A program made the translations under genes and the position numbers. The notes beneath the pieces were generated by a model that was not told the DNA's origin, searched no databases, and saw nothing but the letters and a program-made list of their open reading frames with translations. Shown piece by piece: positions 58,101-64,000 of a stretch of 64,000 nt of DNA. The stretch spans positions 806,001 to 870,000 of the forward strand of contig NZ_CP113946.1 of the NCBI RefSeq assembly GCF_029392875.1, written 5' to 3'. This DNA is from Lactobacillus sp. ESL0677 (GTDB lineage Bacteria; Bacillota; Bacilli; Lactobacillales; Lactobacillaceae). Numbering within the stretch: the stretch's first letter is position 1; every line of letters starts with the position of its first letter.

Positions 58101-61100
58101 TTAAATGAGAAGAATAAGCAAACAGCGGCACTTAATGATTATGCAAAACAGCAAGAAGATGCTATTGATAAGCTTGTCCAAAGTGAAGATAATCCAAATG
58201 GTTTAACGCCAGAAGAAATTGCTGATTATAAGCAGCAAATTGAAACAGCTCGGCAAAATGCTGCAACTAATATTAATGATGTATCACTACCAGATAATCC
58301 AGTGTCAGCTGATTACGATACTGGTAAAACTAATGTTGCTGCTGCGGAATCTGATGGTGAAAAAGCAATTGACCAAATTTTGAATAATGCCAAGTTAGAT
58401 TCTAAGAAGCGGCAAGACCTTGCTGATATTCAAACTGCTGCAAATGAAGCTAAAACCCATGATGGTGTGGATCAGGCTGCTATTGATAAACTTGTTAGTG
58501 ACGCAACGACTGCAATTAATGACGCAACGGATACAACTGGTCCGAATTCGCCAGATGGTATTAAAGATACTACTAAAGACAAGATTCAGAACTTGGTTGA
58601 TCAAGCTGCAATTGGCGGTCACAAGAGTGATGCTGCCAAGAAGTTAAAACAGGAAAAAGAAGCTGCCGAAGCAATCATTGATCGTTCACAATTAACAACT
58701 GAACAAAAGAAGGCTGCAAAGCAGAAGATCAAAGAATTTTATGATAATGCTAATGATCAGTTAGCTAATATCCCAACTGAGGATGCCAATGGTAACAAAT
58801 TACCTACATCTGTACAGGAAAAACTAGCTGATGCAATTCAACAGAAATTTAACGATTGGGTTAATGGGGATATTCTTTCTGAGAATGCTAATAATAATTA
58901 TCCGTGGTTTGCTAATGAAGCTGATAATGCTCTGAATGGTACAGACGGCGTTGAAGGGCTGGATGGTCAATTAGACGCTCTTGGCCTATCAGAAACTCAG
59001 AAGTCTAAGTATAAGGACTTAATTGCTACAGTTAATGACAGTATTGCTAAACTTGATAAATCTAAAGATGGTCATGCTACTTCAATTGCAGATGCAACTA
59101 ACACTTATGATGCTGGTTTAACTGCTTTGAACAAACTCAAGGCAATTAAAGAAGTTGAAAATGCTCAAGCCGTTGCTAATAATGCAATTGATACTAATAA
59201 CAATTTGACTCCTGATCAAAAGAAACCATATCAGGATCAGGTAGATAAGGATGCCCAGACCGCAATCAACAATATCTTAGGTGTTACACCAAACGATAGC
59301 GATACAATTGGTAATCAGCACAAGATTGATGCTGCTAAAGGCGATGTCATTAATGATATGAATACCGTTACAGGTAATGCTAATGCTGCTGGTGCTGGTG
59401 CTCTTGCTGATGCTAAGAACAAGGCTAAGCAAAAGCTTGATAATGCTTATGAAGCCGCTAAACAAAAATTGGGTAGTGCTTATCAGCAAGGAGGAACACT
59501 TGATCAAGCTCATGATCATGAAGTTGCGGTATTAAATGGTTTATCGCTTGACGGTTTGAAGAATGTTGATGATGGCATTAAGAATATTGACAAGGCTGCC
59601 GTAGACGATGCTGCTTCTTATGCAAATGATCAGATTGATAAAGGGAATTTACCTGCCAAGGCAGATCATACACTGTACACTGATGCTGAAAAGCAAGCCT
59701 TAAAGGACCAAGTGGCTAAGGAGCAGGCAACTGGTAAGAACAACATTGATCACTCAACTGTAAATGCTGATGAATCAATTGAAGCTTCTTTAGCTGTTAC
59801 TGATGATACGAACGCTAGTGGTGCTCGGAATAATGCTATTGATAAGATTGGTAACGACTACAAAGATATCAGTACTATTAACGGTATTTTGGATGATGAC
59901 CCAACAGTTCAACGTGATCGTGCTAAAGCGCAAGCAGAAAAAGATTTAGCAACTATTTATCAAGCAGCTAAAGATAAGTTGCCTAAAGGTGCGGATACTA
60001 GTGCTCTTGATGCGGCTTTTAATAACAATAAGACAGTTACGGGTTCAACTCCTGAAGAGATTAAGCATAATGCCGAAAAGGCACAACGTGAAATTGCCAA
60101 GGGTGCTGTTCAAGCTGCTGCTCAAGCTGCTAGAGATAGTATTGGTGCTTTGAAACATGACGACAATACACCTTACACTGATGCTGAAAAGCAAGTTTTG
60201 AATGCATTAATTACTCAAGATGTAAATAAGGCAAATAGTGAAATCGCTAATGCGGCAAAAGATAAAGAAGGTATTGGTCAAACTGAGGCTGAGCAGGCAA
60301 CGGGTGATGGTTCAGTTAGTGGCATCTTGAACGATAATTTAGCAATTATTGCTAGTGATGCCACAGGATCAACTGATGCTGCGCAAACTGATATTAGTAA
60401 TGATCCTGCAGTTCAAAAAGAACGGGCTAAGAAGCAAGCAGAAAAAGACTTGCAAACTGTTTATGATGCAGCAGTTAATAAGCTGAAAGAACAATATGGT
60501 CCTAATGCTGACACTACTGAAGTGGACAAGGCCCTTAACAACCATGCACCAATTGATGGTGATAGTGTTGAAGCTATTAAAGAAGCTGCACAAAAAGCCG
60601 AACAAGCAATTGCTCATGGTGCTGTAACTGATGGAGTAACTAACGGTAAGAACAAGATTAAAGATTTGAAGCATGAAGACGGTAGTTCATATACAGAAGC
60701 TGAACAGAATGCTTTGAATAATTTACTTGACCAAGATGCCATAACAGCTAATGAAACTATTAACCATGCTGCCGCTGATTTAAGTGGTATTTCAGTCAGT
60801 GATGCTCAGAATTCAACTAATGGTTCAATAGTTAGCGGTGCTTTAAACAATGGCTTGAATACAATTGCTAATGATTCCACAGGATCAACTGAGGCTGATC
60901 ATAATGCTATTAGTAATGATTCTGCAGTTCAAAAAGAACGGGCTAAGGCTAAATTACAGGCAGATTATGATAAGGCTGTTCAAGAATTGCATGATAAGTT
61001 TGGTAAAGATGCTGATACTTCAAAGATTGATGCTGCTAACACTGCTGCACAAGCTGCAATTGATAAATTAGGTAATAATTCAAAGCCTACTGAGATTGCT

Positions 61101-64000
61101 GAAGCTGAACAGGCTGGTGAAGTAGGCATTTCTAAAGGTCTTGTTCAAGATGCGCAAACTGCAGCTAATAAGCTAATTGCTAACATTAAGCATCAGGATA
61201 CACAGAAGCCATACACTACTAATGAACAAACTGCTTTAACTAACGCTGTTCAAGATGTAGTTAATAAAGCTAATGGTACTGATAGTAATAAAGGTTCATT
61301 AGACTCTACTACTGATATTGATAAGACTCGTAAGGATGTTCTGCAAAATATTCTTGATATCGTAACTGATGGTACTGATAAGAACCAAGCTGCTTTAAAC
61401 AATGATCAAAATGTTAAACATGATCGTGAATTGCAAGCAGCTAAAGACCAAGCTGAAAAAGACTTGCAAACTGTTTATGATGCAGCTAAGGTTAACCTAC
61501 CTGATGGTGCTGATAGGACTAACTTAGATAATGCTTTCAACAACCATACACCGATTGATGGTGATAGTGTTGCTGCTATTAAAGAAGCTGCACGAAAAGC
61601 CGAACAAGCAATTGCAAAGGGTGCTGTCAAAGATGCCGCTATTGCTGCCAAGAATAATATTAAGAACTTGAAGCATAAAGATGGTTCATCATATACTGCT
61701 GACGAGCAAGCAGCTTTGAACAAGTTAATTGATCAAAATGTTGCTAATGCAAATGGTGCCAATGATAAACCGGGTACAATTGATGCCACAAATGCTAATC
61801 CAAGTGACTTAACTGAATTGCAAGCATTAAAATCTAAAGATAATGCAATTGTCAGTGGTGCTTTGAATAATGCTTTGAATACGATTGCCGCAAATGGCTC
61901 TGGTAATTCAGATGCAGATCAAACAGTATTAAATACTGATTCAGATCTTGTATCTGCCGCTAAAGAACAGGCTAAGCAAAATGTTGCCCAAGCTGGTAAA
62001 GATGCAGCAGCCGCCGTTGATAACCTAACTAATCATAAGGATGGCACGCCATACACTGATGCCGAAAAGCAAGCGATTAAGGATGCAATCCAACATGAAG
62101 TTGATAAGGCAAATAGTTCTGATAATGGTTCAATTGATCACGCTAATACAGTTGACGGTGTTGACACTGCTAAACAAGATGCAGTTGATGCAATCAACAA
62201 GATCAGAGATGATAGTGACAACAATAATGAAGATGCGTTAGCGCCAATTGTTAACAACAATACTGCCGTTCAACAAGAACGTCATGATAAGCAGGTAGCA
62301 CGTGATAATATTACAGCTGCAGCTGATAAAGCGCGTCATGATTTGGGTGTTGCTAAGGGCAGTGACGAAGCAGTGAAGATCGATCAAGCAGAGCAAGATG
62401 CTTTGGATGCAGTTAATAAAGTAACTGATGGCAAATATACTGCTGCCGAAAATTCAGGTTTAGCTAATGTGGTTGACGCCGAAAAAGACACAGCTAAAGA
62501 TAAGTTAGATACTGAAGAAACTGCAGCTGCGGAAGCAATTCAACATACTTCTGGTTTAAGTCAAATTGAAAAAGACGAAGCAATTGCTAATGCTAAACAT
62601 AAATTAGATGCAGCTAAAGATGCAATTGATAAAGTTTCTAGTGCTGATACTGATGATAAGAATGTCAGTGGCAAACAAGATGCTATCCAAAATGCTTATA
62701 ATACGGGTAAGGATGGTATCGACGAGGTATCAAGTGATACTGATAACTTGAGTAAGGCTAAAGAACAGGCTAAGCAAAATGTTGCCCAAGCTGGTAAAGA
62801 TGCAGCAGCAGCTATTGACAAACTAACTAATCATAAGGATGGCACGCCGTATACTGATGCCGAAAAGCAAGCCATCAAGGATGCAATCCAACATGAAGTC
62901 GATAAGGCTAACAATGAAGGCAATACAATCGACGGAGCTGATAGTATTGGTGCAGTTGATACTGCCAAGCAAGCAGCGCTTGATGCAATCAACAAGATCA
63001 AAAATGATAGTAACAACAATGATGAAGCTGCTTTAGCACCAATTGTTAATGGTGATTCAGCCGTTCAACAAGAACGTCATGATAAACAAGCAGCACGTGA
63101 TAATATTACAGCAGCAGCTGATAAAGCGCGTCACGATTTAGGTGTTGCTAAGGGCAGTGACGAAGCAGCGAAGATTGATCAGGCAGAGCAAGATGCTTTG
63201 GATGCAGTTAACAAGGTAACTGATGGTAAGTACACTGCTGCCGAAAATTCTGGTTTAGCTAATGTGGTTGATGCAGAAAAAGACACAGCTAAAGATAAGT
63301 TGGGCAGTGACTCGGCCGCCCTTGATGCAATTGCAAGTAGTGATACTAACCATGAAAATGTTAATGGTAAACAAGATGCAATTAAGGATGCTTACAATGC
63401 TGGTAAATTGGCTGCTGAAAAGAAGGCAGCTGAAGACAGATTAAAAGCAGCTTATAAAGCAGCTAAAGACAGACTTGGCAATGATGCCGATATATCTGCT
63501 TTGGATAGAAGTTATCAGGACGCACTTAACAACTTGCAAGGCGATTCTGCCGATGAACTTAACAAGTCAGAGCTGGCTGGTGAACGTTCTATTGGTAAAG
63601 GTGCCGTACAAAGTGCTTACGATACAGCAGCGAAGAAGATCGACCAAATGTGGCCTGATGATAATTCACAAACTGCTAAAGATAAGAAAAAGGCATTATT
63701 AGTTGCCGCACAAGATTTGCTTGACGATGCTAATGAAACCGATAATGGCACAATTGATCAAGCTCATCATTCAACTGGAGTTAGTGATGCTCGTAATGAT
63801 GCTATTGATAAGATTAAGGATTTGCATTCTGACAAAGATACAATCAATAACGTAGTTGACAATGATAAAGTGGTTCAAATCGACAAGGCCCATGATACTG
63901 CTGTTGCTAACGGTGCTGATCAAAACAAGGTACAACAAATTCGTGATGATACTGCTGAACAAATTAAGCATGACTTGCAAAACGGTGACCACGAAGCTGC
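49173..64000 (+). CDS. Giant YSIRK-signal surface protein (adhesin type), at least 4,942 aa, 3' end outside window
   Basis: From ATG 49173 the frame has no stop through the last base. Residues 1-51 are a YSIRK signal peptide (FSIRKLSIGAASVLLGFTFF, then SVQA before the cut). Residues about 52-250 are a low-complexity T/A/P/N region. About 252-700 has beta-helix-like rungs (SLTIESNPADNKRYIIDFKN; KVTLEQGAQVTLNPAANADG), and a further beta-rich region reaches about 1030. From about 1036 onward, helical repeats rich in A, D, K and N (DAKTAAENKV, AKEAAQKAEQAI) resemble the DUF1542/Ebh type. Only about six Cys are seen. An LPXTG anchor would lie beyond the window. Probably extracellular adhesion; the binding partner is unknown. 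Confidence 0.88.
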   Translation, partial: MLGKNNFNERLRKMEMQAKQDRFSIRKLSIGAASVLLGFTFFGINSQSVQADTVTPAKEVETANNQNVASSDKQTLLPTRDAIKTASGNKQQAKKANNGSQKLDTYAKLSKFLRDSDGATVSASDGNVTKPTATPSDAVKPATSSAVTPAQKPADAKPAGDITGSNSVNTADTASGIAANNNATAPADTNKPADDKLPANTDITATSAKPGQKPVTTNPAATGVSITNGDKPTAPDQDDKKKQLADAQDGQTAYVSSWKDLLNAFSNTQITKIEIMQDIVNDANATGDQPVTLSGDRSLTIESNPADNKRYIIDFKNSRVSSGNKGSQGHLTLSYDNLTLYCASDYGVADSYFNVSTFNFTDVDFHGNQMVYAGNNDTDIHFFGHNTAETVPMPYTSQVDGTKVNGDGEDQQLFEFQGNSNQSLTFEKGSTFVGTTTYGNVIEMHGTNSKVTLEQGAQVTLNPAANADGSKGGNSAQNTTKAAGIYMTAKGQVLINEDANLNINVGQTNENAAKPNITDVQLSDQFTGKVDYHEAAAIILSDAAATITVQDGGAINVKTNGDVSDNGSGKASVVVYDGGNIQVNSHGALNITGTNMQKYAGTLLYIAGQADLENGTLNLSLEGEGAQGSGTGASTLVDLDSSKGVLTVNNPQSLILDAHANKAASIIGNSDIKIMNVRQVFDFPGLPQIILPPFHILDVKKTTGNKATIGVNRMELLNGTTPLTHDMITGLVNDISTDPTLAGLGSVLGSALGGQDPTALLTSLAGISFDEIFPAIIQNAFSNPDNPGYNYIHMIPANPSGFLGIQDAKVTVNKDGSRTISGSITGYDKTKDGPKSDTVFNKLVDGGTDAYVIAKFNSTGSTLDGQTWKSPYQVDKPTKTGEFSSPYASTDLVGNPQTLPAGLKIDGTKQTLTVPKNGMKFNGTNVPGNAVLDFKNHAVLLGGNKVASLPANLAWPLPDGMGSLTLPFDLPFVTPVSTNDPKETLSTEFAAKVNGDNTFSFTIPTDVFNKLMAGAQLELTPEANFVGYANDAQPYSVDLLKKSFKDTVDDERKQLDQAYQDALNILADSGLDPDGTYRNEIDQAYHAAIAGGTDDTNPNPDKTNSIYGVTDDNSDAAINDVINRAQSAIDTMYHNAYDGKLDKFVSDHKLTDNSLTNTINAEKNKINAATGKDAINKAEQDAETALTAAGNIAQNKAKAKEDIQKYIAAAKTDLGKAGVDTTNFISADSGFTDNDINTALATIAADGSNKDTVVNSIKQKVFAKYNLSLPNAITNYAGNKGKELTGLTLPAGSTYQSDINNAKSDVAKGLTFKGDGSEFTGSTNVANAKTAIDLTVAKANAASEVQKYASSVVNNYPSCGTAINKVNNTYQATIKGETTIADLQDTTHANANADNHDQISDVKNGIAAIDQAIQTYKDGLKKHITVQINGGTDNDGKTYDSLRHNISLLEGKFNSLGLGTDLDIINGIKKLNNNLDQAASIAGDQTDSKATATIDKATKEGDTATAGTALGEQKKAQDLLDQTLKYYNALNKLVNYTNTQASKKPAAKPDIVNAAKEAAKNIFNATDTDANGNGPIEAAEQDGEKAIDDIIKYSAASDAIENAATQAHTRVNNSHATVAQKAQYNKEIDDAKTAALNTKPDKGDKNSIYGSDKQDFINNRQQRVLNRFNKAAAKAEVAGFAEDAKAVLGAKADTAIDAARDNATADKGTIDNVSDAGTTAPDTSSQVQDAENAAKLAILAALKDQANAKLSDKETEVGNKLDALSDNLTPDQIASGKSKAHDFVTNANGTGATDHINADESTANAAVTNAQDQAAKDAALANGISSIKTDLNNGLTNLNGVVTDATNKANRAAAIAAVNAEHQNVVDALNDKTKYPDLTDEHRKQLIANANTAWTNGLSNLATCDDDQVDAQKSQAIKNLDDILTDADSLNSTDKTDTENALNTAKQTAKQNLDDAKTAAENKVNGFTDAQVSPTDKTDLISQIEHDYQTALGNINAAKTPAEANTAEQTGATNMAQDANKADLIAAKQDAINKLNAAQIADNKVVDDALADGKITQQQHDDMISEIDSYHTQGTTAIKNETDKSKLDTDANKYIDLMNGVTTDIDNLTLANNKNDAITQLQTAANKAKEHIDGLTDLGTDEKNVLKDKVETDFGNAKDAVNSATSINDVTSALNTGNSNIQADQTAADVQNAKNAANKKLDQKLKDDNAAIDALTNLDSTSKDALKQKIKQAHDDAQGKVNDSANTDLDNIAQAATDGCDNMDKVVDSAQGLDQVKQNDKADLDQAAQEANDRIDKSDLDDQSKADAHKAINDARDHAKQEIDKPETDTIDKANKAESDGLDAIATAEANANSSYLAGLKDQADKDIDAACDAANTVLDNEWTTLSDQEKTDSTTAAAFDTAHKAIEAARTNRKNQVTAAKDKTAIDNAVNGANIDVNNAKKPALLASAKIKGKDKITQYGEDAKDKLPNPDSTGGAAKIDKLVSDAVNEINNDDQTPDDVTKTINDYKDKIDKINSAASATNASEISAAQQEAIVALDHKLNGNGKDQGVLDQIDALKDHLTSDQLNDFEQQAQSAHDDAVDAVNGDATVAAIEGDRDAGLTNIQEALDDAKLQAAKNDADKKLDQAAQNAIDQINKIPDDKLSQHDKQTAIDNINHAISKDPNGGKYQINNAKDQNAINSIVSDTEDTIINIVSGANDTAHTAAVNDAKSKLEALAQKIKDRISDDLAAGKLSQTQANGADGKGGLNKQVDDALSDAEGKIDAAKDHVAIDAAEAAGETALNAINDDVTKDEAQKADLDKVAAEVQKANDAAKEYIDKHPNMTPEQQQQVYNQINSIKNEANSNINHDRSDADDPIGKMDQDATDGVNKLSNLLTNWDNKEQAIEKLKQHASDVKNGNDGTNGRPKYEPISKDNPDFANLTDSDIANAQAAVHDAQRQGENTIFGLDTSKNDLDQTEKDCETAIDNALLPYKLLNEKNKQTAALNDYAKQQEDAIDKLVQSEDNPNGLTPEEIADYKQQIETARQNAATNINDVSLPDNPVSADYDTGKTNVAAAESDGEKAIDQILNNAKLDSKKRQDLADIQTAANEAKTHDGVDQAAIDKLVSDATTAINDATDTTGPNSPDGIKDTTKDKIQNLVDQAAIGGHKSDAAKKLKQEKEAAEAIIDRSQLTTEQKKAAKQKIKEFYDNANDQLANIPTEDANGNKLPTSVQEKLADAIQQKFNDWVNGDILSENANNNYPWFANEADNALNGTDGVEGLDGQLDALGLSETQKSKYKDLIATVNDSIAKLDKSKDGHATSIADATNTYDAGLTALNKLKAIKEVENAQAVANNAIDTNNNLTPDQKKPYQDQVDKDAQTAINNILGVTPNDSDTIGNQHKIDAAKGDVINDMNTVTGNANAAGAGALADAKNKAKQKLDNAYEAAKQKLGSAYQQGGTLDQAHDHEVAVLNGLSLDGLKNVDDGIKNIDKAAVDDAASYANDQIDKGNLPAKADHTLYTDAEKQALKDQVAKEQATGKNNIDHSTVNADESIEASLAVTDDTNASGARNNAIDKIGNDYKDISTINGILDDDPTVQRDRAKAQAEKDLATIYQAAKDKLPKGADTSALDAAFNNNKTVTGSTPEEIKHNAEKAQREIAKGAVQAAAQAARDSIGALKHDDNTPYTDAEKQVLNALITQDVNKANSEIANAAKDKEGIGQTEAEQATGDGSVSGILNDNLAIIASDATGSTDAAQTDISNDPAVQKERAKKQAEKDLQTVYDAAVNKLKEQYGPNADTTEVDKALNNHAPIDGDSVEAIKEAAQKAEQAIAHGAVTDGVTNGKNKIKDLKHEDGSSYTEAEQNALNNLLDQDAITANETINHAAADLSGISVSDAQNSTNGSIVSGALNNGLNTIANDSTGSTEADHNAISNDSAVQKERAKAKLQADYDKAVQELHDKFGKDADTSKIDAANTAAQAAIDKLGNNSKPTEIAEAEQAGEVGISKGLVQDAQTAANKLIANIKHQDTQKPYTTNEQTALTNAVQDVVNKANGTDSNKGSLDSTTDIDKTRKDVLQNILDIVTDGTDKNQAALNNDQNVKHDRELQAAKDQAEKDLQTVYDAAKVNLPDGADRTNLDNAFNNHTPIDGDSVAAIKEAARKAEQAIAKGAVKDAAIAAKNNIKNLKHKDGSSYTADEQAALNKLIDQNVANANGANDKPGTIDATNANPSDLTELQALKSKDNAIVSGALNNALNTIAANGSGNSDADQTVLNTDSDLVSAAKEQAKQNVAQAGKDAAAAVDNLTNHKDGTPYTDAEKQAIKDAIQHEVDKANSSDNGSIDHANTVDGVDTAKQDAVDAINKIRDDSDNNNEDALAPIVNNNTAVQQERHDKQVARDNITAAADKARHDLGVAKGSDEAVKIDQAEQDALDAVNKVTDGKYTAAENSGLANVVDAEKDTAKDKLDTEETAAAEAIQHTSGLSQIEKDEAIANAKHKLDAAKDAIDKVSSADTDDKNVSGKQDAIQNAYNTGKDGIDEVSSDTDNLSKAKEQAKQNVAQAGKDAAAAIDKLTNHKDGTPYTDAEKQAIKDAIQHEVDKANNEGNTIDGADSIGAVDTAKQAALDAINKIKNDSNNNDEAALAPIVNGDSAVQQERHDKQAARDNITAAADKARHDLGVAKGSDEAAKIDQAEQDALDAVNKVTDGKYTAAENSGLANVVDAEKDTAKDKLGSDSAALDAIASSDTNHENVNGKQDAIKDAYNAGKLAAEKKAAEDRLKAAYKAAKDRLGNDADISALDRSYQDALNNLQGDSADELNKSELAGERSIGKGAVQSAYDTAAKKIDQMWPDDNSQTAKDKKKALLVAAQDLLDDANETDNGTIDQAHHSTGVSDARNDAIDKIKDLHSDKDTINNVVDNDKVVQIDKAHDTAVANGADQNKVQQIRDDTAEQIKHDLQNGDHEA
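59907..61905 (+). repeat. Four tandem-type homologous units inside the giant surface gene
   Basis: Units start near 59907, 60408, 60922 and 61401. They share (V/A)Q-R-RAK, AEKDLQTVYDAAK, IDGDSVxAIKEAAxKAEQAI, LKHxDGSSYT and VSGALNN-type blocks; the third is shorter. The IDGDSV block recurs at 60552 and 61554, exactly 1,002 bp apart, so the frame is kept. Confidence 0.75.
61959..63306 (+). repeat. Near-identical long direct duplication (798-bp offset) in the giant surface gene
   Basis: GCTAAAGAACAGGCTAAGC begins at 61959 and again at 62757, 798 bp (266 codons) apart. Homology continues for about 550 bp, with the same blocks NHKDGTPYTDAEKQAIKDAI, AVQQERHDKQ and RHDLGVAKGSDEA. DNA-level identity is high, pointing to recent duplication. 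Confidence 0.8.

Noticed and set aside
52368..60674. Numerous reverse and frame +1 open frames of 60-115 codons within the giant surface gene
   Set aside because: All are shadows produced by the repeated A/D/K/N codons; none has a ribosome site or sequence of natural character.
59907..63306. CRISPR array suspected from repeated DNA
   Set aside because: The repeats are long, coding and in frame, with no short palindromic repeat and no unique spacers; no cas genes occur in the window.

Overview
The window is low-GC Firmicute DNA that reads as a Lactobacillus chromosome of the acidophilus/delbrueckii type. The indications are strong AGGAGG-type ribosome sites with ATG, GTG and TTG starts, the tdk-prfA-prmC-sua5-upp-atpBEFHAGDC-mbl-yidD-rodA gene order, an LLH-type holin, and a YSIRK-signal giant surface protein. 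No species call is justified from sequence alone.

Positions 1 to about 31,440 are the right-hand part of a prophage. It runs from the end of a D5/SF3 primase-helicase, through an iteron-like cluster, small early/middle genes and an ArpU-type late regulator, into a complete late operon: terminase, portal, head protein with a C-terminal polymorphic-toxin domain, scaffold, capsid, connectors, contractile-tail sheath and tube, frameshifted tail chaperone, tape measure, LysM/SH3-like and hub proteins, baseplate, fibre, XkdX, holin and amidase. The tail genes follow the PBSX (xkd) order, so this is a myovirus-like element. Two toxin-antitoxin cassettes are inserted with their own promoter and terminator: a MazEF-type pair between fibre and XkdX genes, and a HigB/HigA-ImmA pair after the lysin. 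A reverse-strand membrane protein follows, and a tRNA 3'-end fragment near 31,420-31,440 looks like attR. The integrase and left end lie outside the window. The control region at 4,193-4,497 is unusual: four direct repeats phased at 11 bp, a -10-like box, a hairpin, two tRNA-like structures and an intrinsic terminator, all ahead of the first late gene.

Positions 31,767-48,220 are core chromosome. murT (reverse strand, no visible gatD beside it) is followed by a forward run of tdk, prfA, prmC, sua5 and upp, then the full F1Fo ATP synthase operon, a DUF1146 protein, mbl, yidD, a DUF2969 protein and rodA. A reverse-strand uspA and a small membrane protein follow. Upstream of that protein lies a roughly 190-nt nested, rod-like RNA with its own promoter and a terminator. 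It resembles 6S RNA and has no annotation by coding content.

Positions 49,173-64,000 are one uninterrupted reading frame of at least 4,942 codons that runs off the window. It encodes a YSIRK-signal surface protein with a low-complexity stalk, a beta-helix-like N-terminal region and more than 3,900 residues of three-helix-type repeats, preceded by about 700 bp of extremely AT-rich noncoding DNA. The final 6 kb carries long, nearly identical internal duplications.
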